A DNA stretch of 39,921 nt from Anaerolineae bacterium (lineage in GTDB: Bacteria; Chloroflexota; Anaerolineae; Aggregatilineales; Phototrophicaceae). Each line of letters starts with the position of its first letter. Positions within the stretch are counted from its first letter, which is position 1. The position numbers and the translations under genes are program-made. Of this stretch, positions 8,186 to 16,427 are shown in pieces. The stretch spans positions 1 to 39,921 of the forward strand of contig JAIOHM010000219.1 of NCBI GenBank assembly GCA_019912965.1, given 5' to 3'. The notes beneath the pieces were generated by a model. The model did not search any database, was not told where the DNA came from, and saw only the letters and a program-made list of their open reading frames with translations.

Positions 8186-8221
8186 GTACCTGACGCGCAG
8201 GCAGATTGATTATACGACGTG

Positions 8222-8257
8222 AAACGCGGCTCACCACTTTTTGGGGAGAGTCGCGTT
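8222..8257 (+). terminator. Second inverted repeat, terminator-like, in the leader of the next gene
   Basis: Stem AAACGCGGCTC (8222-8232) / GAGTCGCGTTT (8248-8257) with one G-T pair and a 15-nt loop, ending in a T-run (TTTT). It lies 38 bp before the next start codon. It could be a backup terminator or a leader hairpin of the following membrane-protein gene. Confidence 0.5.
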
Positions 8258-8295
8258 TTGCATTGGGTGTATACTCTCTGGCGGGAGGGTAAACC

Positions 8296-8844
8296 ATGAG
8301 CCGAACTGAATATTTGACCGGGAAATTGATGACGCCGATGCATTTTAACAGCGACGATTTAGCCTTGAACCGCGCTGGTCAATTAAGCGAAAAACAGAAG
8401 CAGCGTTGGGATCATATTGCACGCGGGCAGCAGCGGTGGAACAAATGGGGAACAGTTGTGTTGGTCGGGTTTTTCGGTGTTACGCTGGGCTATCCGTTGA
8501 TCGCTGACCGCGCCATCTGGAATAACCTGTATGCGGTAGGTATGGTTCTGCTTATGCTGGTGCTGATTGTTGGCGGCTACATTCTGGTGGCGATCTTTAA
8601 TGCCCGGCGGATGCGGTTGGCTGGAAAAGAGATGGTGCGGCAGATTACCGGGACAGTGACCGGCATCCGAAAGCAGTATTCCCGATTTGGCACGTACTGG
8701 TATGTGGAAATGGGACGCGAAAAGGTTTACATGGAAAGCCAGCAAGTGGCGGAAGTCTTCGAGGTTGGCACGACCTATACTATGTATTATTTGGATTTCC
8801 GTCCTGCCAAACTGCCCCTTTCAGCCGAGGCGGTGGAGGATTGA
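8296..8844 (+). CDS. Two-helix membrane protein, member of a tandem paralogous pair
   Basis: A 182-residue protein of unknown function. An N-terminal soluble motif 'FNSDDLALNRAGQLSEKQKQ' (about residues 17-36) is followed by two membrane helices near residues 51-69 and 79-103, and a C-terminal beta-rich domain (about residues 120-182) with 'VTGIRKQYSRFGTYWYVEMG' and 'YTMYYLDFRPAKLPLSAE'. The start ATG follows GGGAGGG. The next gene, 3 bp downstream, encodes a diverged copy with the same layout, so this is a tandem duplication in one operon. The C-terminal domain resembles small SH3-like or DUF3592-type regulatory domains only in pattern; no family is claimed. Confidence 0.75.
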   Translation: MSRTEYLTGKLMTPMHFNSDDLALNRAGQLSEKQKQRWDHIARGQQRWNKWGTVVLVGFFGVTLGYPLIADRAIWNNLYAVGMVLLMLVLIVGGYILVAIFNARRMRLAGKEMVRQITGTVTGIRKQYSRFGTYWYVEMGREKVYMESQQVAEVFEVGTTYTMYYLDFRPAKLPLSAEAVED

Positions 8845-8847
8845 ATT

Positions 8848-9351
8848 ATGGGTGAGAAGCAAAAATCCAAGTCAGAGCATTTGTTGATGGACGCAATCGA
8901 ATTCGATGAGGAAGATTTAGAGTCTAATCAGCAAGGAGTTTTAAGTCAGAAACAGCAACAAGTATTTCGAGCAGAACGTAATTCTTGGGGATTGGGTGTT
9001 TTATTGGTGTTGATTCTGTCGCCAATGTTTTTCATTTTTCTTTTGAATAGCGGCGGGAGAAACCCTCACACTTTAATTGTGGTTATACCTATAGCGCTGA
9101 TCGTTTTGATTCACTTTTGGTTAAAGTGGACTTCTTGGGGTAAGGATTATAGACGGAATTTAGTACATTCAGCAGAGGGGCGTGTACAACTTGATGTTTT
9201 GTCGAGAGAGAATTATCGTATTGATATTCAGAAAATGCGCTTCGAGGTTACAAAACGGGTTTTCCTAGCCTTCAAAAATAATGATCCCTATATCATCTAT
9301 TATGCGCCAAGCACAAAACGAATTTTGTCGGCGGAATGGCTGAGAGAGTAA
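8848..9351 (+). CDS. Two-helix membrane protein, second paralogue
   Basis: A 167-residue protein sharing its architecture with the gene directly upstream (3-bp spacing). The common N-terminal motif reads 'FDEEDLESNQQGVLSQKQQQ' here, two membrane helices lie near residues 49-67 and 76-92, and the C-terminal domain ends 'PYIIYYAPSTKRILSAEWLRE', matching 'YTMYYLDFRPAKLPLSAEAVE' of the first copy. Codon use is visibly more A/T-rich than in the upstream copy, which suggests either faster drift or a different origin. The start ATG follows GGTGGAGG. The function is unknown; a sensory or transport-accessory role is possible but not shown. Confidence 0.7.
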   Translation: MGEKQKSKSEHLLMDAIEFDEEDLESNQQGVLSQKQQQVFRAERNSWGLGVLLVLILSPMFFIFLLNSGGRNPHTLIVVIPIALIVLIHFWLKWTSWGKDYRRNLVHSAEGRVQLDVLSRENYRIDIQKMRFEVTKRVFLAFKNNDPYIIYYAPSTKRILSAEWLRE

Positions 9352-9356
9352 ATGAA

Positions 9357-9383
9357 TAGAGGAGTATCTCAGACACTCCTCTA
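9357..9383. terminator. Hairpin between converging genes
   Basis: Perfect 9-bp stem TAGAGGAGT (9357-9365) / ACTCCTCTA (9375-9383) with a 9-nt loop, between the end of the membrane-protein pair and the end of the converging coaE-fusion gene. No strong T-run is seen on either strand. Confidence 0.4.
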
Positions 9384-9410
9384 CGAAAAACCTTATCAAG
9401 CTGGCTGTTT

Positions 9411-10670
9411 TTAGATCGGCTTGAGGACGCGATCTTCACGCAGCTTTTTGCTGAAGATTTGGGCGGTCTTGTTCTCTGCCAGAATTTCCTGCACCGCTTC
9501 GCGCCATGCGGGGATTTTGATCTGCTCGATGGCGGTGGCTTCGTAGCCACTTCCCTGAAACGTCTGCACCGCTTCGGCGGAAGCTGTCGGTGGCAGGAAA
9601 ATATAAGCCACTTCGCTCTGCAAATCTTTGGAGGCAGCTTCGATAGCGGTCACCAGTCCCTCGACCACCGGGCCAGAGGGTGCCTCGGCGGCGATGTAGA
9701 ACTCGTCCACGCGGGTGATCAGATTTTCGACCTGCCAGCCAAGCACAGCCAGCACCTTGTCGGAAGCATCCTGCGCCAGCAGATAACTTTTCTGCCCAAA
9801 GGCCATCATAATGTCCATACGGTTGACGTTTTTAGCGGCAGCCGAATTGATGAATGAAGCAATGGCTTCCGCATTACTGGGCATCCCACGCCGGACGGTG
9901 ACTTTGACACCTGACGCTGAGGCTGCGGATGGTGCTGCTGGTGCAGATGGCGGTGCAGCAGGTGCAGCGGGTTGTGCTGGTGCGGCCTGTTGAGGCTGGG
10001 CAGGCGGTGGTGCGGCGGGAGCAGCAGGTGCGGCAGGTTGTGCCGGGGGCTGCGCTGGCGCGCCCATTTTCTTCTGAATATTCACCCAGCCAGTCTGTAC
10101 CTGTTTCCAGGTTTCCTCAACATTGCCATCATTTTTGATGATGAGGTTGGCACGTTTGAGTTTTTCGGCCTGTGATCCCTGTGCAGCGATGCGTTGTTTG
10201 GCATCCGCTTCGGACATTTTTCGCGGCCCGGTCAGACGCTTGAGTTGTGTATCCGGCGAGGCGTCCACAACCCAGATTTCATCAGTAGCACTGCCCAGAT
10301 CGCCTTCCAGCAGTTTAATGGCCTCAATGACGATTACGCTTTGGGTAGAACGGGTGATGAGGGTGGCGATGGCCTGTCCTACAACCGGGTGAACAATAGC
10401 TTCCAGCTTTGCCAGCGCATCTGGACGGGCAAATACAATATTGCCCAGCATGGTGCGGTCGATATTCTTTTCGGCATCCAGAATGAACTGACCGAAGGTT
10501 TCGACAATTGGCTTGTAAGCCGGAGCGCCGGGTGCCATCGCGCGGTGGGTTAGACTGTCGGCGTCAATCGTATATGCTCCCAAATGCTGAAGCATCTGCC
10601 GGACGACACTCTTACCGGTGGCGATGTTTCCCGTGAGGCCAATGACGTACTTATTTGCCCAACGACTCAC
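9411..10670 (-). CDS. coaE: Dephospho-CoA kinase fused to a C-terminal GNAT-like domain
   Basis: A 419-residue protein against about 200 for ordinary CoaE. Residues 1-200 are dephospho-CoA kinase, the last step of coenzyme A synthesis: Walker A 'GLTGNIATGKS' (11-21), 'DADSLTHRAM' with the substrate-binding Asp, 'IEAIKLLEGDLG' and 'RLTGPRKMSEADAKQRIAAQ' lid region. A Pro/Ala-rich linker (about 204-252) leads to a 165-residue domain whose strand-helix order ('VTVRRGMPSNAEAIASFINSA', 'KVLAVLGWQVENL', 'YIAAEAPSGPVVEGLVTAI', 'FQGSGYEATAI') resembles a GNAT acetyltransferase with a weak acetyl-CoA motif. The start is GTG 10670 behind GGGAGGT. It is a single gene with no cofactor-synthesis neighbours. 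The GNAT call is tentative; the kinase call is firm. Confidence 0.88.
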   Translation of the reverse strand: MSRWANKYVIGLTGNIATGKSVVRQMLQHLGAYTIDADSLTHRAMAPGAPAYKPIVETFGQFILDAEKNIDRTMLGNIVFARPDALAKLEAIVHPVVGQAIATLITRSTQSVIVIEAIKLLEGDLGSATDEIWVVDASPDTQLKRLTGPRKMSEADAKQRIAAQGSQAEKLKRANLIIKNDGNVEETWKQVQTGWVNIQKKMGAPAQPPAQPAAPAAPAAPPPAQPQQAAPAQPAAPAAPPSAPAAPSAASASGVKVTVRRGMPSNAEAIASFINSAAAKNVNRMDIMMAFGQKSYLLAQDASDKVLAVLGWQVENLITRVDEFYIAAEAPSGPVVEGLVTAIEAASKDLQSEVAYIFLPPTASAEAVQTFQGSGYEATAIEQIKIPAWREAVQEILAENKTAQIFSKKLREDRVLKPI

Positions 10671-10819
10671 GGCATACCTCCCGTTGGATGATAACGGATG
10701 ATGCGGAATGGATAAATGGATGGTGCATCGTTGTAATTGTAACGTGTTTCTAGCCTTTCGGTCAAACCGGAAGGCTTGAAGTTTGGATTTGGTGGAAAAT
10801 CTGGAACAGGATTTGCATC

Positions 10820-10854
10820 TTACAGGGGGCGCGGCAGCGCTGTACCCCCTGTAA
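10820..10854. repeat. Palindromic repeat (GGGGGCGC..GCAGCGCTG type)
   Basis: Perfect 10-bp arms TTACAGGGGG (10820-10829) and CCCCCTGTAA (10845-10854) around a 15-nt centre containing CAGCGCTG. It lies 16 bp beyond the stop codon of the hydrolase gene, where it can act as a terminator. Its centre resembles the palindrome at 16357. Confidence 0.7.
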
Positions 10855-10870
10855 AAACAGGTGCGGGGAT

Positions 10871-12772
10871 TTAGCCAGCAAGGGCGAAAGCGTCGATTAT
10901 GGGCAGGAAGACGTGTTCATAAATGGCGTCGCGTTCGCTGCTGTTGGCAACCATCTGAATGGCAAAGGTTTTGCCGCCGCTTTCCGTCAGCGCCAAACTG
11001 GAAGGAAAGCCCATCAGTTCCAGATTATACAGTGTCCACGTCAAACCGTTGGCTTCGCGCGTGCCCGTATTTTCCGCTTCTGAACCCAACTGTGCGCTCA
11101 TCCCTTGTATATAGAGTGCGGCGGGTACGGGCAGCGACAGAATTACCACCGCCGTTTGATCGGTCGGGGTTTGGCCGCGCCCGAATGTCCCCATCATCAT
11201 TGCCGTCCAGCCCTCCGGCACAACCGTTGTGAAACCATCGCCTTCATAGGGGACAAAGGTGATGGCTGCTGCTTCGGTTTCCTGGCCGGGAATAACGAAA
11301 TCCGGCGCGCCTACTTCTGCGAGACAGCTTGAATCCGGCTCAACCGACGGATTATCGAGGAATGAAAGGGTGATGGCTACCCCACAGGTCTGGAGGGCTG
11401 CGTCATGTCCCATACCGGGGAATTCGTAGACATAGCTGTTAGGCAGTGTTTCCGCCGCTAGATAAGCCCACTCAGGCGGTGTGATCGGGTCATATTCACC
11501 ATTGAGCAGCAGCGCCGGAATATCGCTGGTGACGGGTTCGTTTTCCACCGCCCCACCCACACCCGCAGGCCATGTGTCGCAAATCGCCAGCGGATCACCG
11601 GAACGCTCGATGAAATCTGAAATTTCCGGGTAAGCATTCACGCTGGCTTCAAAGGCTTCAGCAGTGGTGAATGGGCCTTCGTCATGGCATTCCACCGAGA
11701 AGTACATGCCCCGGCTGACGAAATTGTTGGTCGCCAAAATCAGGGCGAAGTAACCCGCTAGCGTTTCGTAGTTGCCATCGCGGGCTTCAAAAATGGTTTG
11801 TGGGAGAGTCGGAATCAGGTCAGTGCTATAGAGCGCAGTGAACAGCCCGGAAATCAACTCGTCGCCGTTGATCGAAGCCTGAATGTTTTCGCCGCCGAAC
11901 ATATCCAGCACACTCATGGTGACGGGTTCAGCATTCCACTGGTCTACCAGATCGTAAAATACGGTTTCCAGATCGGGATAAGCCGCCGCGCAATCCGGGT
12001 CTGCCGCGCAGCCCGCGAACAGGGTATCCAATACGCGGTCGGTGCTGGCAGCCGTATCGGTCAGCAGATTGACCTGCAACGGATACAACGCGCCCATGAT
12101 CGAACTACGAACGCCCGCCGGGAAGTCGCGCATCACGGTCAGCGCCAGGCGTGTACCGTAGGATGTGCCGAACAGATTTACCTGTTCGTAACCCAACGCC
12201 GCCCGTATCGCATCCACATCCGCCGCATTTTCGACGCTGTTATAAGCTGCCAGATTGATGTCGTCCCCCTGCAATTCGGCAGCACATTCCAGAAGGGCTT
12301 TTACCAGCAGGAATTGTTCATCCGCAGGCGAGAGGTTATCGCTCAGGGTGTCGCGGATGAGATCGGTGAATCCGGGGCAGTTCAGGGCGGGTTCAGAAAA
12401 GCCGGTGCCGCGCTGGTCAAAGAGAATCACATCGCGGTCTTCGACAAATGGGGCGAGTATCTGGTTAAATCCCATCCCGGAAAGCGAGAGCGAATTGCCA
12501 CCCGGCCCACCTTCCAGATACATGATTGGGTCAGCGGCAGGGTTGGCGCTTTTGGCTTTGAAAACGGCCACTGCTAGCCGGATAGGAGTGCTGTCCGGGT
12601 CGGCACGATTTTCCGGCACGGAGACGTAACCGCACTCTACCGTTTGATCGGCAGGTACGAGGAATGCACAGGGTGATGCTTCAAAAGTTGGCGTAGAATC
12701 TTGCGCCAATACAGGCATAACGCCCAGTACCAGCAGCAGAATACCAACCACAATTCGGGGATAACGATTCAC
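10871..12772 (-). CDS. Secreted alpha/beta hydrolase, S33 (tripeptidyl aminopeptidase-like) family
   Basis: A 633-residue exported hydrolase. A signal peptide occupies about residues 1-23 (RIVVGILLLVLGVMPVLAQ). The hydrolase domain shows the oxyanion loop 'YLEGGPGGNS', 'DVILFDQRGTGFSEP', the nucleophile elbow 'LFGTSYGTRLAL', the acid in 'LLNGEYDPITPPEWA' and the catalytic His in 'PGMGHDAALQTCG'. This matches the secreted TAP-like peptidases that release N-terminal peptides or act as proline iminopeptidases. An extra C-terminal part of about 140 residues (after about 490) is unlike the usual family length and may be a substrate or cell-surface module. The start is GTG 12772 behind GGAG. It is a single gene; a palindrome follows its stop. 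Confidence 0.88.
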   Translation of the reverse strand: MNRYPRIVVGILLLVLGVMPVLAQDSTPTFEASPCAFLVPADQTVECGYVSVPENRADPDSTPIRLAVAVFKAKSANPAADPIMYLEGGPGGNSLSLSGMGFNQILAPFVEDRDVILFDQRGTGFSEPALNCPGFTDLIRDTLSDNLSPADEQFLLVKALLECAAELQGDDINLAAYNSVENAADVDAIRAALGYEQVNLFGTSYGTRLALTVMRDFPAGVRSSIMGALYPLQVNLLTDTAASTDRVLDTLFAGCAADPDCAAAYPDLETVFYDLVDQWNAEPVTMSVLDMFGGENIQASINGDELISGLFTALYSTDLIPTLPQTIFEARDGNYETLAGYFALILATNNFVSRGMYFSVECHDEGPFTTAEAFEASVNAYPEISDFIERSGDPLAICDTWPAGVGGAVENEPVTSDIPALLLNGEYDPITPPEWAYLAAETLPNSYVYEFPGMGHDAALQTCGVAITLSFLDNPSVEPDSSCLAEVGAPDFVIPGQETEAAAITFVPYEGDGFTTVVPEGWTAMMMGTFGRGQTPTDQTAVVILSLPVPAALYIQGMSAQLGSEAENTGTREANGLTWTLYNLELMGFPSSLALTESGGKTFAIQMVANSSERDAIYEHVFLPIIDAFALAG

Positions 12773-12937
12773 AACGGTTTCTCCTTCGTTCGTTTTTACA
12801 GCATAAGCCTAGCACAATTTAATCTTGACTGACATTATCGCCCGATGAGATACCACCGCTTGGAATCCTTTAACCTACGATCCCGGTACGCTTAAATTTC
12901 TTTTCGTACAATTGGAAAAACAGTGGAGACTTTCATC

Positions 12938-14305
12938 ATGCGTACAGGCTGGATATTTTGCCTGCTGCTGGTCGTTGTTGTTCCAATTTATGCTCAATCC
13001 ACACCTGCTATCGAATACTTCACCGTTGATAACGCCGCGCTCAGTTATCCGGTGGTGGAAGCGGGCACAGAAGCGGCCAATTTTAGCTGGCGGGCGGTGG
13101 GTCTGCGTCCGGGTGATGAGATGCAGATGCACGCATTGGTCGGTGGACAGTGGGCAGTCATCGGCACGGGATTTGAGCCAGAGAAAACCGATCGATTGGT
13201 GATTGCTCATCCACTGGATTTTATACCCCCGCAGTATCGTCTGTCGGTAGTCGATAATAACGGCGCGATTGTGGCCGAATCGATTATCGAATTGGGTTAC
13301 GCTGCGCCGGAAGGTTTGCCGGAAATCAGTATGTTTCTGGCCTTTCCGCCCGTCGAAACCATTTCGGTCGATGCGCTTGACGAACCGTTTCATGTGCAGT
13401 GGCAGGTTCGCAACCGCTGGTTTAACAGCAATCTGATTTTTGAACAGCTTTTGCCGGATGGTACGGTTTTAAAAGCAGCGTATCCGCGACCGCTTGAATG
13501 GCAGTATGCCCATAAAGATGATTATCTGCCGCTTGTTTATCCGGGTGATTATGAGGATGTAGTGCTGCAACTGCGGGTCGTCAACCGGGAGGATGGCGCA
13601 ACATTGGCACAGCGGCAGTTACGCCTGCATGTCGAAAATGATACGATCCCACAGCCGGAAGCCATTGCATTTAGCGTCACGCCGCAAACTGCAAAACCGG
13701 GTGAAGTCATTACCGTAACATGGGAAGTCGTGAACACCGACGCAGTTTTTATCGAATACCATGATGGCAATCCGAATGGAAGCTGCGCCGGGAATCTGGA
13801 AGAAGTTTATGAAATGCCGCCCAGCGGAAGTCTGGAAATCACCGCGCCGGAAGCAGCTTTTTCGGCGCTGCAACTGCGCTTATTTGCCGATTTTTACACA
13901 GGCGGTAGCCGCCACAATTGCAGTTCACGGCGCACCCCATTGGGTGACCTGCGCGTCGAATTGACGGATTATATCGGGCAGGGCGTTGAATATTTCCGGG
14001 CTGAACCTACCCATGTACGGATTGGTGATACGGTTACGGTGTCATGGTCGGTGAGTGAAGGCGAAAGTGTGACGATCAGCTATCCGATGGCTGACCCTGA
14101 GAGCAGCATGTTGGCAGGGTTGATGGCGTGGCCAACTTATGTAACCTATTCTAATTTGCCGCTTACGGGTAGCCGTGAGATCACCATTCCTGATGATGAG
14201 AGCATCCGGGATTCATTGTGGGGTTATCTGCTGCTGTACATCATCGAAGATGGGGTTATGCCACCTGCGATTGACTCCAGCCTCACGCTGATTTATGAAC
14301 ATTAA
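12938..14305 (+). CDS. Secreted protein with Ig-like beta-sandwich repeats
   Basis: A 455-residue exported protein; ATG 12938 follows GTGGAG. A signal peptide covers about residues 1-20 (WIFCLLLVVVVPIYAQ). Two segments share an Ig-fold pattern: 'FSVTPQTAKPGEVITVTWEVVNTDAVFIEY' and 'FRAEPTHVRIGDTVTVSWSVSEGESVTISY', each shown here in part, with a preceding less regular 'VDALDEPFHVQWQVRNRWF' unit. Such repeats are usual in secreted adhesion or scaffold proteins. No enzyme motif or membrane anchor is visible. It is transcribed away from the hydrolase gene on the other strand and ends at a perfect 12-bp hairpin. Confidence 0.75.
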   Translation: MRTGWIFCLLLVVVVPIYAQSTPAIEYFTVDNAALSYPVVEAGTEAANFSWRAVGLRPGDEMQMHALVGGQWAVIGTGFEPEKTDRLVIAHPLDFIPPQYRLSVVDNNGAIVAESIIELGYAAPEGLPEISMFLAFPPVETISVDALDEPFHVQWQVRNRWFNSNLIFEQLLPDGTVLKAAYPRPLEWQYAHKDDYLPLVYPGDYEDVVLQLRVVNREDGATLAQRQLRLHVENDTIPQPEAIAFSVTPQTAKPGEVITVTWEVVNTDAVFIEYHDGNPNGSCAGNLEEVYEMPPSGSLEITAPEAAFSALQLRLFADFYTGGSRHNCSSRRTPLGDLRVELTDYIGQGVEYFRAEPTHVRIGDTVTVSWSVSEGESVTISYPMADPESSMLAGLMAWPTYVTYSNLPLTGSREITIPDDESIRDSLWGYLLLYIIEDGVMPPAIDSSLTLIYEH

Positions 14306-14310
14306 GCAGA

Positions 14311-14345
14311 ACCGGGAGGGATATCGCTATGGAATCCCTCCCGGT
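14311..14345. terminator. Bidirectional terminator hairpin
   Basis: Perfect 12-bp stem ACCGGGAGGGAT (14311-14322) / ATCCCTCCCGGT (14334-14345) with an 11-nt loop, between two converging stop codons (14305 and 14350). Confidence 0.8.
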
Positions 14346-14349
14346 GCAT

Positions 14350-15597
14350 TTACTGGCAGGTGAGCCGGGTAGGGACTTTGGCCTCTGCCCAGCGGCGGTC
14401 AAATTCGGTGATATACAGTGCCGCTAAATCCGGGTCAGTGATGATAATCAGGTTTTCATCATTGGATTGGGTAGCGTTGCTGGAAATGTTGAACGAGCCG
14501 GAAATGATAGTTTGATCGTCGATGATAAAAACCTTGTGGTGCAGGATGAAGGGGTTGCCATCCTGCCGTACCTGCAACCCGGCACAGAACATGGTGCGGA
14601 GTTCGCTGGCTTCGGTTTCGCTGCCAGTCGTTTCCCAGATGCCCTGCACCGCTACACCCGCCGTCGCGCGATCCATCATGGCTTTTGCAGCATCATAATC
14701 GGTAAACGAGAAGTTCATGAAGCGGATCGAACGCTGCGCCTGACTCAAGGTGGCAATCAATGGCACCAGAACCTTGTCTTCCGGCGAGAAGTAAATCTGG
14801 ATTGCTACCCCATCCTGGCTAAAACGCGGGAAAGGTGTATCGGCTGGAGAGCGCGGGCCAAAGCGCCGCTGCTCAAACATTTCGTTAAATTCCTGCTGAT
14901 AATTCTGCACCGCCTGCTGGGAACGGATGGAAAGGGCGTTGTTGTTGTTACGGTAGGTATCGTTGATGGTGTAATTCCATGAACCTGTCCAGACGTAAGT
15001 GCTGTCCAGAATCATAAATTTGTTGTGCATCAAGGCGCTGCGTCCATCATCTACAACCGGGATGCCTGCCGCGACGAACTGCCCAATGGTGGTATCTCGA
15101 TCATTCAGGCCGTGTTCATTATCCGTCACCATACGGATGCGTACCCCGCGCTGGTGGGCAGCCAGCACAGCTTCGGTCAGGACTACATTATTGAACTCAA
15201 AAGCGGCAATATCCAAGGTGCTGCGTACATTGTTGAGCGCGGTGACAAGCTGAGTATCAATCCCGCCTACATAAGTGGCTGGATCACGGCTGCCTGTTGG
15301 TGCGGTAAAGTATGCCTGCCAAAACCCTTTTTGCGCCCCAAAACCCAGCGGAATGCTGATGGAGGTTACGCTGCCGCTGGTCGTTACGGCGGGCGTCAAA
15401 CCGGGGGCAGTGGTCGCGGGTTGGTTGGTCGTAACAGTGCTGATTTGGGTGCTGCCCGGCGCTGCTGTCGGGGTGACATTGTTATCGCCACCACCGATCA
15501 AACTGGCGAAAAATCCAGCAATGACGATCAGAACGCCAATGATGAGAGTCGCCAGTGTTTGCGTTCCAGATTGTTTTTTACGTGTTTTCTTCGCCAT
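14350..15597 (-). CDS. Membrane-anchored phospholipase D-like protein (two HKD motifs)
   Basis: A 415-residue protein. A basic N-terminus (MAKKTRKKQ) precedes one membrane helix (about residues 14-36) and a Thr/Pro/Ala-rich spacer, placing the catalytic part outside the cytoplasm. Two PLD halves follow, each with an HxKxxxxD motif: 'LMHNKFMILD' with 'TGSWNYT', and 'LHHKVFIIDD' with 'SGSFNIS'. The paired motifs give a complete PLD-type active site for a phosphodiester, either phospholipid or nucleic acid. This arrangement is typical of secreted PLD-like nucleases or lipases, and the substrate is not decided. Start ATG 15597 follows GGAGAAT. The upstream gene overlaps it by 20 bp. Confidence 0.88.
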   Translation of the reverse strand: MAKKTRKKQSGTQTLATLIIGVLIVIAGFFASLIGGGDNNVTPTAAPGSTQISTVTTNQPATTAPGLTPAVTTSGSVTSISIPLGFGAQKGFWQAYFTAPTGSRDPATYVGGIDTQLVTALNNVRSTLDIAAFEFNNVVLTEAVLAAHQRGVRIRMVTDNEHGLNDRDTTIGQFVAAGIPVVDDGRSALMHNKFMILDSTYVWTGSWNYTINDTYRNNNNALSIRSQQAVQNYQQEFNEMFEQRRFGPRSPADTPFPRFSQDGVAIQIYFSPEDKVLVPLIATLSQAQRSIRFMNFSFTDYDAAKAMMDRATAGVAVQGIWETTGSETEASELRTMFCAGLQVRQDGNPFILHHKVFIIDDQTIISGSFNISSNATQSNDENLIIITDPDLAALYITEFDRRWAEAKVPTRLTCQ

Positions 15598-16138
15598 CGA
15601 GTGATTCTCCTTCAGCGGATGATGTGGTTTCGGTGTTCAAGGATGCAGCATTGATAGCGGCAGCGGCGGATTGCAGCAGTGCGCCGAATGTCGTTTTGGC
15701 AGGCGGTTTGTCTTCAGGAATGGGTGCATCCGGATTGTCTGGTGCGGCAGATGGTTTCAGGAGCGTCGTGAGGGCAGCGATTGTTTCGGGATTAGGGATC
15801 GCCGCATACTGCTGGGCGAAGGCTTCCAGTGCTGCGGGCGCAGCCTTGTACTGAAGCGTTTCCGCCAGCCGTGCGATTTCCGCCAATGACGCGGTTTGTT
15901 CAGCGGGCGGCCAATAGGCGCGTTTGCCGATGAAACGGTTGATTTCATTCAGCAGGCGATTGAGGTTGCTGCTGGCGGCTTCAAAGTGGGCATCGTCCCA
16001 ATTCTGGGCGGCAAGGCTGGTGAATTGCGTCTCGCCCCATTTGAGCAGCACATCCGCTTCTTCGTCGATTAATTCTTCGCGGACACTGGGGTCGGCGTAC
16101 ATATTCTGGATGGCACGCTGCGCCTGCGCTTCGGACAT
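15578..16138 (-). CDS. Uncharacterised acidic protein coupled to the PLD-like gene
   Basis: A 186-residue protein starting at ATG 16138 behind GGAGGAT. It is largely helical ('AQRAIQNMYADPSVREELIDEEADVLLKWGETQF', 'DDAHFEAASSNLNRLLNEINRFIG' in part) with no signal peptide or membrane helix and an acidic, Ser/Thr-rich tail. No family is recognised. Its 3' end overlaps the start of the PLD-like gene by 20 bp, so the two are translated from one message and may work together. A 10-bp inverted repeat lies directly before its ribosome site. Confidence 0.75.
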   Translation of the reverse strand: MSEAQAQRAIQNMYADPSVREELIDEEADVLLKWGETQFTSLAAQNWDDAHFEAASSNLNRLLNEINRFIGKRAYWPPAEQTASLAEIARLAETLQYKAAPAALEAFAQQYAAIPNPETIAALTTLLKPSAAPDNPDAPIPEDKPPAKTTFGALLQSAAAAINAASLNTETTSSAEGESLDGEENT

Positions 16139-16148
16139 CGAGCATCCT

Positions 16149-16182
16149 CCGGATAATGCATCAAAGATGTTACATTATCCGG
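16149..16182 (-). promoter_or_regulatory. Inverted repeat touching the ribosome site of the 16138 gene
   Basis: Perfect 10-bp arms CCGGATAATG (16149-16158) and CATTATCCGG (16173-16182) with a 14-nt loop. In the minus-strand transcript the second arm runs into the GGAGG ribosome site. It could be an operator or an RNA hairpin that limits ribosome access. Confidence 0.4.
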
Positions 16183-16356
16183 TAAAACGGCACAAAATGC
16201 GAGGAATGGGGTGGATTGGCAGAATTATAAAATTATGAAGAAAATAACTTTCCAGAATTGCTATGATTTTTGTTTGGGTTTTTGTGGTTACGGGTAGGTA
16301 GATAGCTGACTCAGCAGGTGAAATTTGATGTGGGGACTACTTGGGGATTAATGAGT

Positions 16357-16381
16357 CGGGGCGCAGCAGTGCCGCACCCCG
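16357..16381. repeat. Palindromic repeat (GGGGCGCAGCAGTGCCGC type)
   Basis: Imperfect palindrome CGGGGCGCAGCA / TGCCGCACCCCG around 16369, 46 bp beyond the catalase stop codon. It resembles the element at 10820 and may terminate catalase transcripts. Confidence 0.6.
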
Positions 16382-16427
16382 GAATGTGAGATTATGTTCA
16401 GCCGTCTGAACCCGCCGTGAGTTTCGC

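Noticed and set aside
11798..12577. A 259-codon open frame on the + strand inside the secreted hydrolase gene
   Set aside because: It lies antisense to an intact S33-type hydrolase; no domain and no ribosome site.
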